NCBI GenBank assembly: GCA_902613755.1
Contig: CACMIH010000003.1
Coordinates: forward strand, 1-64,000
Length of the DNA stretch: 64,000 nucleotides
From: an uncultured Pelagibacteraceae bacterium
GTDB lineage: Bacteria; Pseudomonadota; Alphaproteobacteria; Pelagibacterales; Pelagibacteraceae
Direction of reading: 5' to 3'
The position numbers were made by a program, and so were the translations under genes. Of this stretch, positions 1-8,854 are shown in pieces. The notes beneath the pieces are model-generated. The model worked only from the letters and a program-made list of their open reading frames with translations, was not told the DNA's origin and made no database searches. Each line of letters opens with the position of its first letter. Position 1 is the first letter of the stretch.

Positions 1-278
1 TTATTTGGATTATTTCCATTTGCAGGCATAGGCATTAGTTCGTTCTCACCTAAAATTCTTGCTACTCTAGTTGTTGGTTGAGCTCCTTGACCAAGCCAAT
101 ATTTAATTCTCTCAGCTTCTAGGCCCACTCTTTCTTTTTTCTCTTTTGGTAATAGAGGATTAAAGAAACCAACCTTTTCTATAAATCTTCCATCTCTTGC
201 AAAACGACTGTCGGCAACAACAACTTTATAAACAGGACGTTTTTTTGTTCCACCTCTTGATAATCTTAATTTTAACAT
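1..278 (-). CDS. rpsP: 30S ribosomal protein S16 (partial, C-terminus off window)
   Basis: Small-subunit ribosomal protein S16. Read from the ATG at 278, the protein begins [18 protein letters not shown] and continues with [22 protein letters not shown] and a WLGQGAQPT stretch, all S16 hallmarks. About 92 codons are visible before the window edge cuts the C-terminus. An AGGAG ribosome binding site sits just before the ATG and overlaps the end of ffh, 12 bases away, so the two are probably one operon, as in many alphaproteobacteria (ffh-rpsP-rimM-trmD). The identification is secure; the full length is unknown. Confidence 0.95.
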   Translation of the reverse strand, partial: MLKLRLSRGGTKKRPVYKVVVADSRFARDGRFIEKVGFFNPLLPKEKKERVGLEAERIKYWLGQGAQPTTRVARILGENELMPMPANGNNPN

Positions 279-290
279 TTCTTCTCCTTT

Positions 291-1649
291 TTACTTTAAT
301 TGGTTAAATAGCTCTGGCGGCATACCTTTATCAGACATACCTTTCAGATTTCCTTTTGACATCTTTTTCATCATTTCAGACATCATTTTAAATTGCTTAA
401 GCAATTTATTGATAGTGGCCGGATCTGTGCCAGAGCCATTAGCAATTCTTTTTTTTCTAGAACCATCTATTATTTTTGGGTTCTCTCTTTCTTTTTTGGT
501 CATTGATAAAATAACAGCTTCATTTTTAGTAATTATACTTTCATCAATTCCCGCTGAGTCCATTTGGGATTTAATTTTAGAAACTCCTGGCATAAAGGAC
601 ATAATTCCCTCAATACCACCCATTTTTTTCATTTGTCTTAATTGAGATAAATAATCTTCCATAGAGAATTGACCTTTTTTTAAATTTTCCTCTGCTTTTT
701 TAAGATTTTCTTCTCCTAAATCTTGAGCCGCCTTTTCTACAAGGGATACGATATCCCCCATACCAAGTATTCTGTTTGCAATTCTGTCTGGATGGAATAC
801 TTCAAGATTATCTATTTTTTCTCCTATCCCTAAAAATTTAATTGGAACGTTTGAAACATATTTCATACTCACTGCAGCTCCACCTCTTGCATCACCATCT
901 GCCCTAGTTAAAATAATTCCAGATAAATTAACTGTATTTTTAAATTCTTTTGCCACTGAGGCTGCAACTTGACCTGTTAAAGAGTCTGCAACTAAGAATG
1001 TTTCTGTTGGATTAATGACAGCTTCAATTTGCTTAATCTCGCTCATCATTTGTAAGTCGATTTGAGTTCTACCAGCAGTATCAAATAAAATTATTTCAGC
1101 TCCATTTAAATTAGCGGCACTTATTGCTCTTCTACAAATATCAGCAGGTTGCTGACCTTCTATAATAGGTAAAGTTAAAATATTATTTTGTTCTCCTAAA
1201 GATCTAAGTTGTTCTTGTGCAGCTGGTCTGTAAATATCTAGACTAACCATCATTACTTTTTTCTTTTTATTATTTTCTAAAAATTTTGCTAATTTTGCTG
1301 TTGTTGTTGTTTTTCCAGAACCTTGTAACCCAACTAACATCATTGGCACAGGCGGTACTGCATTTAAGTTTATCTCATTATTTGTTGCACCTAATAAGTC
1401 TACAAGCTCATCATAAACAATTTTAACAACCATATCCCCAGGAGAGGTAGACCTTATTATCTCTTGGCCTAATGCTTTTGGCTTAACTTTTTCAATAAAA
1501 TCTTTTGCAACATCCAAAGAGACATCTGCTTCAAGTAAGGCTTGCCTAATACCTCTTAAACCTTCATCTACTTGAGCTTCATCAAGTGAAGGTGCCTTTT
1601 TCAGAGAAGAAAAAATTTCTTCAAATTTATTTGATAAATTTTCAAACAT
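291..1649 (-). CDS. ffh: Signal recognition particle protein Ffh
   Basis: GTPase that binds signal sequences through SRP RNA and delivers ribosomes to FtsY at the membrane. The protein has 452 residues from the ATG at 1649. The N domain is followed by the G domain (GLQGSGKTTTTAKLA near residue 105, then DIYRPAAQEQL, DTAGR, and TRADGDARGG), then a methionine-rich M domain (MSFMPG, MMSEMMKKMSKG). The frame stays open upstream to a GTG at 1727, but that stretch encodes nothing Ffh-like and is a structured RNA, so I chose the ATG at 1649, where Ffh homology begins (MFENLSNKFEEIF). There is no good Shine-Dalgarno before it. It is cotranscribed with rpsP. Confidence 0.95.
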   Translation of the reverse strand: MFENLSNKFEEIFSSLKKAPSLDEAQVDEGLRGIRQALLEADVSLDVAKDFIEKVKPKALGQEIIRSTSPGDMVVKIVYDELVDLLGATNNEINLNAVPPVPMMLVGLQGSGKTTTTAKLAKFLENNKKKKVMMVSLDIYRPAAQEQLRSLGEQNNILTLPIIEGQQPADICRRAISAANLNGAEIILFDTAGRTQIDLQMMSEIKQIEAVINPTETFLVADSLTGQVAASVAKEFKNTVNLSGIILTRADGDARGGAAVSMKYVSNVPIKFLGIGEKIDNLEVFHPDRIANRILGMGDIVSLVEKAAQDLGEENLKKAEENLKKGQFSMEDYLSQLRQMKKMGGIEGIMSFMPGVSKIKSQMDSAGIDESIITKNEAVILSMTKKERENPKIIDGSRKKRIANGSGTDPATINKLLKQFKMMSEMMKKMSKGNLKGMSDKGMPPELFNQLK

Positions 1650-1757
1650 ATTTATTACGCATAGCAGTAACTCACTAGTGGGCGAACCCTCGCTGACTAG
1701 TGTCGATCTCTTTGTTCCCAAAGACACCGCAAAGTTAATGTTTTTGCGGAAACGGAA
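1650..1757 (-). ncRNA. Structured 5' leader RNA of ffh
   Basis: The minus strand between the likely transcription start and the ffh ATG contains three inverted repeats. H1 pairs 1727-1733 with 1743-1749 (7 bp). H2 pairs 1719-1727 with 1700-1714 around a GGAA tetraloop (loop 1715-1718, with a 6-base bulge). H3 pairs 1673-1679 with 1696-1702 (7 bp, CACTAGT/ACTAGTG) and encloses GGG-TTCG-CCC. H1 and H2 share base 1727, and H2 and H3 share 1700-1702, so they compete. The stretch is more GC-rich than its surroundings and no strong ribosome binding site precedes ffh. This suggests a regulatory leader. It lacks the conserved SRP-RNA domain IV motif, so it is not 4.5S RNA. The function is inferred. 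Confidence 0.55.
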
Positions 1758-1763
1758 ACAACC

Positions 1764-1770
1764 TATAATA
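1764..1770. promoter_or_regulatory. Overlapping divergent -10 elements (dapF / ffh)
   Basis: The plus strand reads TATAAT at 1764-1769, a perfect -10 box about 40 bases before the dapF ATG. The minus strand reads TATTAT at 1770-1765 and would start the ffh leader near 1757. The two boxes share five bases inside an AACCT...AGGTT inverted repeat (1760-1775). Neither side has a convincing -35 hexamer at the usual spacing. Start sites are inferred. Confidence 0.5.
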
Positions 1771-1809
1771 GAGGTTCAAAAAGTCAATAAATAAGTTAAA
1801 TATCTATAT

Positions 1810-2634
1810 ATGGATATTAAAGCTTTTAAAATGGACGGTTTAGGTAATGATTTTGTCATCATAGATAATAGGCAAACAATTACAAATTTGACGAAAGAGC
1901 AAATAATAAAGATTTGTGATAGAAATTTTATTGGTTGTGACCAACTAATATTGATTAAAAAAAATGATATTTCAGATGCTTCACTAGAATTTTATAATTC
2001 AGATGGAGGAATGTCTGGTGCGTGTGGAAATGGTACGCGATGTATTGCTGATTTATTAGGCAAAGAAAATAACAAAAAAGAAATTGTCCTAACAACTTTA
2101 TCTGGCGAATTAAAATCAAATATTGTTGGAGAAAAAATGGTTTCTACAGAAATAGGTGTTGCAAAAACAAAATGGGATGAGATTCCATTGTCTAAAGAAT
2201 TAAATACGAATAATTTAGGAATTAAAATTAATGACAAAAATAATAACGAATTTTCTGGCGGAACTGCTGTAAATGTTGGAAACCCACATGTAGTTTTTTT
2301 TGTTGATAATAACGAAAATTTTGAAATTGAAAAAATTGGACCAAAAATCGAAACCCATTCTCTATTTCCAGAAAAATGTAATGTTACTTTAGCAACTGTT
2401 GTTAACAAAGAATTGATTAAAGTTAGAGTGTGGGAAAGAGGAGCTGGACTTACTAAAGCATGTGGAACTGCAGCTTGCGCAACAGCTTTTGCTGCAAAAC
2501 AAAACGGACTGGTAAATGATAAAGTGGATATTGAATTTTCTACAGGTAGATTGACAATTTCAATTGATGAAAACAATAGTATTCATATGAAAGGACCAGT
2601 TTCAGATATCGAGGAGATAAATTTTAAAATTTAA
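1810..2634 (+). CDS. dapF: Diaminopimelate epimerase
   Basis: Cytoplasmic, cofactor-independent epimerase that converts LL- to meso-diaminopimelate for lysine and peptidoglycan synthesis. The 274-residue length is normal. Both catalytic cysteines are visible: Cys72 in SGACGNGTRC and Cys218 in TKACGTAAC. The N-terminal FKMDGLGNDFV and the substrate loop GNPHVVFF also fit. The ATG start lies about 40 bases downstream of a consensus TATAAT. Its stop overlaps the ftsY start by one base (TAATG), so the two are translationally coupled. In many alphaproteobacteria a methylthiotransferase gene sits between dapF and ftsY; it is absent here. Confidence 0.95.
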   Translation: MDIKAFKMDGLGNDFVIIDNRQTITNLTKEQIIKICDRNFIGCDQLILIKKNDISDASLEFYNSDGGMSGACGNGTRCIADLLGKENNKKEIVLTTLSGELKSNIVGEKMVSTEIGVAKTKWDEIPLSKELNTNNLGIKINDKNNNEFSGGTAVNVGNPHVVFFVDNNENFEIEKIGPKIETHSLFPEKCNVTLATVVNKELIKVRVWERGAGLTKACGTAACATAFAAKQNGLVNDKVDIEFSTGRLTISIDENNSIHMKGPVSDIEEINFKI

Positions 2635-3551
2635 TGGGAATTTTTGAAAAATTTAAATCAGGTTTTAAAAAAAGTGCCTCAGCTTTTACAACGGGTTTAA
2701 GAGATATAGTTGTAAAAAAAGAAATTGATGACAAAACATTAGATAAAATTGAAGATTACTTAATTCAATCCGATGTTGGTATTGTTTCGGCTTCAGAAAT
2801 AAGAGAAATAATTTCTCAAACAAAAATTGATCCCAATAAAGATTTAACTGACGAAATAAATAATATTTTAAAAAATTATATTATTTCAATTATGAAACCT
2901 TTAGAAAATATTGAATTCTTCAAAAAAAAAGAAAAATTAAATGCAACATTAATTTCAGGTGTTAATGGTGTTGGAAAAACAACTACTATTGGAAAAATAA
3001 GCAAAATATTAAAGGGTAATGGAAATAAAGTAATGTTGGCTGCATCAGATACTTTTAGAGCAGCAGCTATAGAACAACTAGAAAATTGGGCAAACAAAGT
3101 TGATGTTCAAATTACAAAATCATCTCAAGGTTCAGATCCTGCATCAGTTGCTTACAAAGCTATTGACGAAGCATTAAACAATAATTTTGACCAAGTTTTA
3201 ATTGATACAGCTGGAAGATTACAAAATAAAAAAAATTTGATGGAGGAATATAAAAAAATTGCAAATGTTACTAAAAAAATTGATCCTGATGCTCCACATG
3301 ATGTTATTTTAGTTTTGGACGCAACTTCGGGGCAAAATGTTATTAATCAAGTTGAAGAATTTAATAAAATTATTCCGATAACTGGTCTTATTATGACAAA
3401 ATTAGATGGCACAGCAAAAGGAGGTATTCTTCTAGCTGTTGCTAAGAAATATAAACTACCAATTATTGCACTTGGATTAGGTGAAAAAGAAGATGATTTA
3501 CAAATTTTTGAAGCTGAAAAATTTGCAGAAGCATTTACTCAAATTAATTAA
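2634..3551 (+). CDS. ftsY: SRP receptor FtsY
   Basis: Membrane-associated GTPase partner of Ffh in cotranslational targeting. The protein has 305 residues, essentially a minimal NG form without the long acidic A domain of E. coli FtsY. The GTPase motifs are GVNGVGKTTTIGK, DTFRAAAIEQL, DTAGRLQNK and TKLDGTAKGG. The N-terminal segment (FEKFKSGFKKSASAF) resembles the amphipathic lipid-binding helix of FtsY. The ATG overlaps the dapF stop by one base. ffh lies divergently just upstream, so both halves of the targeting GTPase pair share one control region. The 3' end overlaps the convergent gene at 3544 by 8 bases. Confidence 0.95.
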   Translation: MGIFEKFKSGFKKSASAFTTGLRDIVVKKEIDDKTLDKIEDYLIQSDVGIVSASEIREIISQTKIDPNKDLTDEINNILKNYIISIMKPLENIEFFKKKEKLNATLISGVNGVGKTTTIGKISKILKGNGNKVMLAASDTFRAAAIEQLENWANKVDVQITKSSQGSDPASVAYKAIDEALNNNFDQVLIDTAGRLQNKKNLMEEYKKIANVTKKIDPDAPHDVILVLDATSGQNVINQVEEFNKIIPITGLIMTKLDGTAKGGILLAVAKKYKLPIIALGLGEKEDDLQIFEAEKFAEAFTQIN

Positions 3552-4107
3552 TTAAGGTACTGGAAATTAGAGGTTTATAAAAACTACATTTATAGTGTTC
3601 TTTAAATTCATAGTGTCCACAATTCTTAGCTATCGAAGAAATAATAAAATCAAATTTTCCATTTTCAGGATAGAGCTCTAACTTTTTTTCAACAATATCA
3701 AATTTAAAATTAGCTTTTAGACTTTTTACAGCACTAATCATCACCAGAGTTTTGTTATCTTTTAAAAGATAATATGCAAAATCATCTGGAAAAACTGGAA
3801 AATCATATTCCTGTAAAAAATATTTTGCAGTTTTTGGAAACCATTCATAAGAAATTAATGGCAAAGACTCTTTCGTTTTATAGTTATAAATATAAAGATC
3901 TTTTGGAAAATCATTAATATAATTTGAATTTTCTCCTCGAGCCAAGACAGCTTTTTCACGGGTTTTAAAATATAATGCAAAATTTTCATCGTGCGAATTC
4001 ATTTGATCAATATGAAAAAGGCTGACTACAGATGCTAAATTTTCTTTGGCATTTGATAAATTATTTAAAGAAAAAAGAACAATAAAAAATAAGAAAAAAT
4101 TTTTCAT
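3544..4107 (-). CDS. Hypothetical secreted protein
   Basis: A 187-residue protein with a Sec signal peptide (FFLFFIVLFSLNN, probable cleavage after LSNA near residue 20). The mature part contains a TREKAVLARGENSNYINDFP region and two late cysteines, in KNCGHYEF and YKCSFY, that could form a disulfide. It resembles nothing I recognise by name. It lies downstream of the hydrolase gene on the same strand, with a 48-base gap, and its 3' end overlaps ftsY. A periplasmic location is inferred from the signal peptide. Confidence 0.7.
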   Translation of the reverse strand: MKNFFLFFIVLFSLNNLSNAKENLASVVSLFHIDQMNSHDENFALYFKTREKAVLARGENSNYINDFPKDLYIYNYKTKESLPLISYEWFPKTAKYFLQEYDFPVFPDDFAYYLLKDNKTLVMISAVKSLKANFKFDIVEKKLELYPENGKFDFIISSIAKNCGHYEFKEHYKCSFYKPLISSTLIN

Positions 4108-4155
4108 AGATTAACTTAAAAAAAAAATTTGAATTATCTTTGTTTAGATTATGGC

Positions 4156-4974
4156 TTAATTTAAACTATCAACAAACGATTTTAGGGCTAATACAAGTTT
4201 ATCATCATATTCCATCATATGATCGTCATATTTTGTAAAATATGAATATTTAGGTTCACTTGCTAAATTAAAAATTTTTTTACCCATCCAAAATGGAACT
4301 ATTTGGTCAGCCTCACCATGCATTACTAATACTGGAACATTAATATTTTTAATTTTTTCATTATTTTCATACTTATCTTTTAAAATTAAACCAACTGGAA
4401 TATATGGATAAAAATTTTTCGCAGCCTCTATCATTGATGTGAAGGGCGTTTCTAAGATTAATCCTGCAAAATTTTTATTCTGAGTAATTTCGGTCGCTAT
4501 GCCAGTTCCTAATGATTCTCCATAAATAATTATATCTTCTTCTTTTAGACCTTTTTCTTTAAGCCAGTTTATAGCACTAGCACCATCTGTATAAAGACCC
4601 TCTTCACTTGGTTTTCCTTTATTGCCGCTAAACCCTCTCCATGCAATAATTAAAAAATTAACATTCATGTCTTTAAAATGATTTAACTTATGGATTCTGT
4701 TTTCAAGTGTCCCTGCATTTCCGTGAAAATAAACTATTGTTTTAAAACTATTTAAATTTTTATTATGAAACCAGCCTAAAAGATTAATATTATCTGTTGT
4801 TTTGATAGTAACTTTTTCAATGTTAACTTCTAAATTATCTCCAGAATAATTATTCTCATCAGGATGATACATTAAATTTCTTTGAAAAAAGAATAAGAAA
4901 ATTAAAACGATTAAGTAAATAGCAACAATACCAATAAATAATTCCAAAAAAAAATTCCTACGTTTTATTTTCAT
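4156..4974 (-). CDS. Membrane-anchored alpha/beta hydrolase (Bem46/ABHD13-like)
   Basis: The 272-residue protein has an N-terminal membrane anchor (residues about 12-30), then MYHPDE and an alpha/beta hydrolase core. The oxyanion segment is YFHGNAGT, the nucleophile elbow GESLGTG contains Ser154, the acid is probably in HGEADQIVP, and a late DDH supplies the histidine. This order matches the Bem46/ABHD13 family of serine hydrolases, whose substrates are mostly unknown. Its start overlaps the end of the MFS gene by 17 bases, so it is likely cotranslated with that transporter. Confidence 0.8.
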   Translation of the reverse strand: MKIKRRNFFLELFIGIVAIYLIVLIFLFFFQRNLMYHPDENNYSGDNLEVNIEKVTIKTTDNINLLGWFHNKNLNSFKTIVYFHGNAGTLENRIHKLNHFKDMNVNFLIIAWRGFSGNKGKPSEEGLYTDGASAINWLKEKGLKEEDIIIYGESLGTGIATEITQNKNFAGLILETPFTSMIEAAKNFYPYIPVGLILKDKYENNEKIKNINVPVLVMHGEADQIVPFWMGKKIFNLASEPKYSYFTKYDDHMMEYDDKLVLALKSFVDSLN

Positions 4975-6196
4975 ATTTTTTTCTATTTAATATTAAAAAA
5001 AATATATAAGAAATAATACTTAAGATTAAGAAAACTGAAAAAGCTGATTTAAAAGCAAATATTTCTGTTTGACCCATCCCTTTAACAATATCTATTACTA
5101 AGCCCATTAGCCATTGCATTATGAATGTTCCTGCAAATATTAATAAATTGAATGAAGTTAGTGCTTTACCAGCAGAATAACCTGAAAAAGAAAGGCCCAC
5201 AGCTGGCTGTGTAACTGATAAAAAAATTGAACTTAAAATAAATAAAGTTATGTAAAAAGCTCCAGCTTTTGGACCTAATAAAATTATCACTAACATTACA
5301 GAAAAACTAATTGGCAAACCTAATTTAAGTATTCTTTTAGCGCTAAACCCTATTCCTGAAATTTTTGGTAAAAAATAACCCCACAAAAAAAAGGATACCA
5401 ACATAGTTACATTGATCCAAAATAATCCTGTAGCGCTCTGAAGTGGTGTATAGCCAGCAACTCTAGTCATCCACGGGCCTGCCCATAAAGTTTGTATAGC
5501 CATTAAGCCCCCATAATTAAATAAACCCATTGGAATTACACTTATAAAAAATCGATTTTTCCAAACTTCAGATAAAGTTCCAGTATTACTTGGCTCTTCT
5601 AACTCTTTATTTTTAGATAAATTCCATTTTGGAATGAAAACTAACATTAAAAAAATACTAATTAAAATTAAGATAGCGATACCACTAAATATCCATCTCC
5701 AACCGAAACTAGGTAATAAAAGTTGTACAGGCAATGTGGATGACAAAAAACCTAGTGATGCAATCATTAGCATCCATGAGTTTGCTCTTTGTTGTTGATT
5801 TTCTGCATACCATATTCTGTAACCCGTTAACGGAGCCATCAAACAAGCACTTACACCTACACCAATTAGAATTCGTGAAACTAACAATCCTGAAAAGCTT
5901 TCAGCTAAAGCAAATGATCCTGTTCCAACTAATGCGATAAATAAAAAAGAAGAGACAATTTTTTTTGGTCCATATTTATCTAACAAATATCCAAGCGGTA
6001 TTTGCATACAAGCAAAACCCAAAAAATAACCTCCAGCTAATAATCCTAAATCAGCTGCTAATAAATTAAATTCTGAGGTTAATACTGGTGAAAGTGTTGC
6101 GGTAATTGCACGTAACAAACATGATAAAAAATAACCAAATGCAAATACAAAAAAAACAATAATAGCCTGTTTTTTTGGTAAAATATAATTTTCCAT
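4958..6196 (-). CDS. MFS transporter
   Basis: The 412-residue protein has about 12 hydrophobic segments and the typical major-facilitator loop between helices 2 and 3 (GYLLDKYGPKK, the GxLxDRxGRR-like motif). A RILIGVGVSACLMAP helix 4 region follows. The substrate cannot be read from sequence. It begins 3 bases after the TRAP large permease ends and overlaps the hydrolase after it, so it belongs to the same minus-strand operon. Proton-coupled inner-membrane transport is inferred from the family. Confidence 0.85.
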   Translation of the reverse strand: MENYILPKKQAIIVFFVFAFGYFLSCLLRAITATLSPVLTSEFNLLAADLGLLAGGYFLGFACMQIPLGYLLDKYGPKKIVSSFLFIALVGTGSFALAESFSGLLVSRILIGVGVSACLMAPLTGYRIWYAENQQQRANSWMLMIASLGFLSSTLPVQLLLPSFGWRWIFSGIAILILISIFLMLVFIPKWNLSKNKELEEPSNTGTLSEVWKNRFFISVIPMGLFNYGGLMAIQTLWAGPWMTRVAGYTPLQSATGLFWINVTMLVSFFLWGYFLPKISGIGFSAKRILKLGLPISFSVMLVIILLGPKAGAFYITLFILSSIFLSVTQPAVGLSFSGYSAGKALTSFNLLIFAGTFIMQWLMGLVIDIVKGMGQTEIFAFKSAFSVFLILSIISYIFFLILNRKKYENKT

Positions 6197-6199
6197 TAA

Positions 6200-8851
6200 T
6201 TAAAAGTTTAAGGATATATCTCTGTGGACTGAGTTACATCTTGCAACAAATTTAGCTTGTTCTTTAGTTAATCTACTTTGAAGTCTTAGTCCAATATTAT
6301 GTTTAATTACATCATTATATTTAATTAATTCAGGTAATAAATTTTTATTAGCATCAGCTCTCCACGTAACTTCGGCATTGAAAAGATCAAAAGTCTCTGA
6401 ACTTGTTTCAAGTAATTTTTGTTCATCTACCTCATCATTATCTATGATAGAAATTAGGTCATCTAATTTATTTGCAAATTCTTCTGTTCCAGAAATTTCT
6501 CCAAGGTTTTCAAAAAGATTATCAATTATTGAAATAGATTTTTCAAAATTTTTATTATCAATAGTATATTTTAATTCTTTTATTTCTGGGGAAAGTTCTT
6601 TTAATTTTTTGTTGTCATTTATAAACAATACAATTTGATCTAAAGTTTCATAAGCTTCATCTACGTTTTTTCTATATCTCTTTGTTCTTGTGTTTTTTGC
6701 TTTATGTAATATTTCAAACTCTCCATTTTTGGTTTTCCAGCTTTCAGGAATTTTATTTTGAAGTTCTTTAATTTCTAGCTCATAATTCTCAATTTTTAAT
6801 TCTAATTTATTTTTAGCTGATAAATTATCTTCGTCTAGGTTTCTAATTTCAGATTTTAATTTCTTTATTTTTTGGTCAATTTTTCTAACTTTTTTCTGAA
6901 TTTTTCTTACATCGAAATGAAGATCTTTATAATCTTTTGCAAATAATTCATACTCTTGCTCAGTTTTTTGCAATTTTTTGACTATAGCGAAGGTTCCTAG
7001 AGCATTATCAAAATGCTCTTCAAAGATATCTAATTTATCTACTGGAAGATTTGCCGGAGTTAACTTCTGCATATTCTTAATTGCATTTGTAATTGTTTGT
7101 TCTTCATTATTATAAATTGCAAATTTATATTCCTGTAAGCAATATTGAAGTTTCGGATTCATTGGTGGTGGAGCTACATTAGATGTTAGATATGTTCTTG
7201 CTGGTAAATAATTTACTAATGAAGGATAGAAACCAACAATTCCAAGACCTATTAATTGTAAAACAATAAACGGAACAACTCCTTTCCAAATATTTAAAGT
7301 AGTAACAAGCTTTGAAGCTACTCCTTTCAAGTAAAATAAAGCAAATCCAAATGGTGGGGTTAAAAATGAAGTTTGTAAATTTACCCCGATCATAACACCA
7401 AGCCAAATTGCACTTACATTCGCACCTGGTTCAGCTAATAATATAGGAGCAATAATAGGTACAACAACCACAGCTATTTCAATAAAATCAAGAAAGAAAC
7501 CTAATAAAAAGATGACTATCATTACAACAACGAATTGAGTCCAAAATCCTCCTGGTAAATCTTGAAGAAAATCTCTAACTAACTCTTCACCTCCAAATGC
7601 TCTAAATCCAGAGGTTAACATTGCTGCTCCTAATAGAATTATAAATACCATTGAAGTAGTTACACAAGTTTCTACAACAACTTCTTTTAAAACATCATCT
7701 ATTTTGAATGCTCTCCAGAAGCTCCAGGTAACACTGGCTAAAAATGTAATTGTAAAAAATAAAGCAATTAATATTGCTCCTAGATCTCTAGTGTCAACGG
7801 CTTTAACATTTAAATTATAATTTTTAGATAAATAATAGATTGGAATTATGGATACGATCGCAATTATTATTGGATAGTAGGCGTTCTTTTCACCTTGGTG
7901 TAATCGATATCCCGCCATCATTGTTGCACCAATAGCACCAATTGATCCAGCCTGATTTACTGTTGCTATACCCATAAGTATAGAGCCCAAAACTGCAAAG
8001 ATTAGGGCAAGCGGTGGAATAATAACTAATATAACTTTGATCCAAAATTTAGAATCAAAATTTCCTTTAAATGGAACAGGAGGAGCTGCTTTTGGATTTA
8101 TTCTTGCATACACAAATATGTAAAGCATATACAAACCAACCAAAACTAATCCTGGTAATAATGCACCTAAAAACATATCTCCAGCTGAAGTAGACCCTAC
8201 TCTAAATTCTCCAGGCATATTAAATTCGCCAGTTAAAATTTTATAATCAGTCTGACGAATAGTATTTGCAACATCAGCGGCACTTGCCAATTGATCAGCA
8301 ATAATAATTAAGACAATTGAAGGAGGTATAATTTGACCAAGTGTTCCAGAGGAACAAACAATTCCACTTGCTAGTCTTTTATCATATTTATTATTTAGCA
8401 TTGTGGGCAAAGAAATTAGTCCCATTGCTATTACTGTTGCTCCAACAATTCCAGTTGTAGCTGCAAGTAATGCACCAACAAAGATAACAGAAATACCAAG
8501 CCCTCCAGGAATTGGTCCAAATAGTTGTCCCATGGTAACTAAAAGGTCTTCTGCAATTTTTGATTTTTGCAACATTATTCCCATAAAAATGAACAATGGG
8601 ATCGCAATTAAGGTATCGGTTTCTACATCCCAATAATTACTCCTAAAATTGGTAATGCCAGCGGTTAACCATTCTTTAGGCCCATCAACAGCAAAATAAG
8701 CACTAGGGTCTCCTACAAATAAATAACCAAAAAAAGCAGCTAGTCCTATTGAAATTATTGCTGATCCAGGTAATGCAAAAGCTACTGGAAAACCAGATGC
8801 TAAAGCTCCAATCATTATAATTACTAGTAAAGCTAAAAATAAATGTTCCAT
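6200..8851 (-). CDS. dctM: TRAP transporter large permease DctM with long coiled C-terminal extension
   Basis: The 883 residues are far more than the roughly 430-600 of ordinary DctM subunits. Residues 1 to about 560 are the membrane-embedded sodium-coupled permease (IPLFIFMGIMLQKSKIAEDL, GIVGATVIAMG, SSGTLGQIIPPS, LQTSFLTPPFGFALFYLKG), of the long subfamily annotated as mannitol/chloroaromatic type. From about 565 to the end is a soluble, lysine- and glutamate-rich segment predicted by eye to be coiled coil (KKVRKIDQKIKKLKSEIRN). No stop or frameshift separates the two parts. It forms a set with the DctQ at 8855 (3-base gap) and the binding protein at 9910. Confidence 0.9.
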   Translation of the reverse strand: MEHLFLALLVIIMIGALASGFPVAFALPGSAIISIGLAAFFGYLFVGDPSAYFAVDGPKEWLTAGITNFRSNYWDVETDTLIAIPLFIFMGIMLQKSKIAEDLLVTMGQLFGPIPGGLGISVIFVGALLAATTGIVGATVIAMGLISLPTMLNNKYDKRLASGIVCSSGTLGQIIPPSIVLIIIADQLASAADVANTIRQTDYKILTGEFNMPGEFRVGSTSAGDMFLGALLPGLVLVGLYMLYIFVYARINPKAAPPVPFKGNFDSKFWIKVILVIIPPLALIFAVLGSILMGIATVNQAGSIGAIGATMMAGYRLHQGEKNAYYPIIIAIVSIIPIYYLSKNYNLNVKAVDTRDLGAILIALFFTITFLASVTWSFWRAFKIDDVLKEVVVETCVTTSMVFIILLGAAMLTSGFRAFGGEELVRDFLQDLPGGFWTQFVVVMIVIFLLGFFLDFIEIAVVVVPIIAPILLAEPGANVSAIWLGVMIGVNLQTSFLTPPFGFALFYLKGVASKLVTTLNIWKGVVPFIVLQLIGLGIVGFYPSLVNYLPARTYLTSNVAPPPMNPKLQYCLQEYKFAIYNNEEQTITNAIKNMQKLTPANLPVDKLDIFEEHFDNALGTFAIVKKLQKTEQEYELFAKDYKDLHFDVRKIQKKVRKIDQKIKKLKSEIRNLDEDNLSAKNKLELKIENYELEIKELQNKIPESWKTKNGEFEILHKAKNTRTKRYRKNVDEAYETLDQIVLFINDNKKLKELSPEIKELKYTIDNKNFEKSISIIDNLFENLGEISGTEEFANKLDDLISIIDNDEVDEQKLLETSSETFDLFNAEVTWRADANKNLLPELIKYNDVIKHNIGLRLQSRLTKEQAKFVARCNSVHRDISLNF

Positions 8852-8854
8852 TGT

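Noticed and set aside
1650-1727. In-frame extension of Ffh to a GTG at 1727
   Set aside because: The extra 26 codons encode nothing Ffh-like and coincide with the stem-loops of the leader; the normal Ffh N-terminus begins at the ATG at 1649.
1650-1757. 4.5S (SRP) RNA or a tRNA-like element upstream of ffh
   Set aside because: The SRP domain IV motif (GGAAGGAAGCAGC-like) is absent, and the GGG-TTCG-CCC piece is too short and unpaired with an acceptor stem to be a tRNA T-arm.
1782-1787. TTGACT on the minus strand as a -35 box for ffh
   Set aside because: Only 11 bases separate it from the TATTAT box, too short for a normal sigma-70 spacer.
1992-2576. Long minus-strand open frame inside dapF
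   Set aside because: It is antisense to an unambiguous dapF gene with both catalytic cysteines and has no recognisable features of its own.
8391-8636. Two open frames of about 80 codons inside dctM
   Set aside because: Both are frame-shifted or antisense shadows of the TRAP permease with no independent features.
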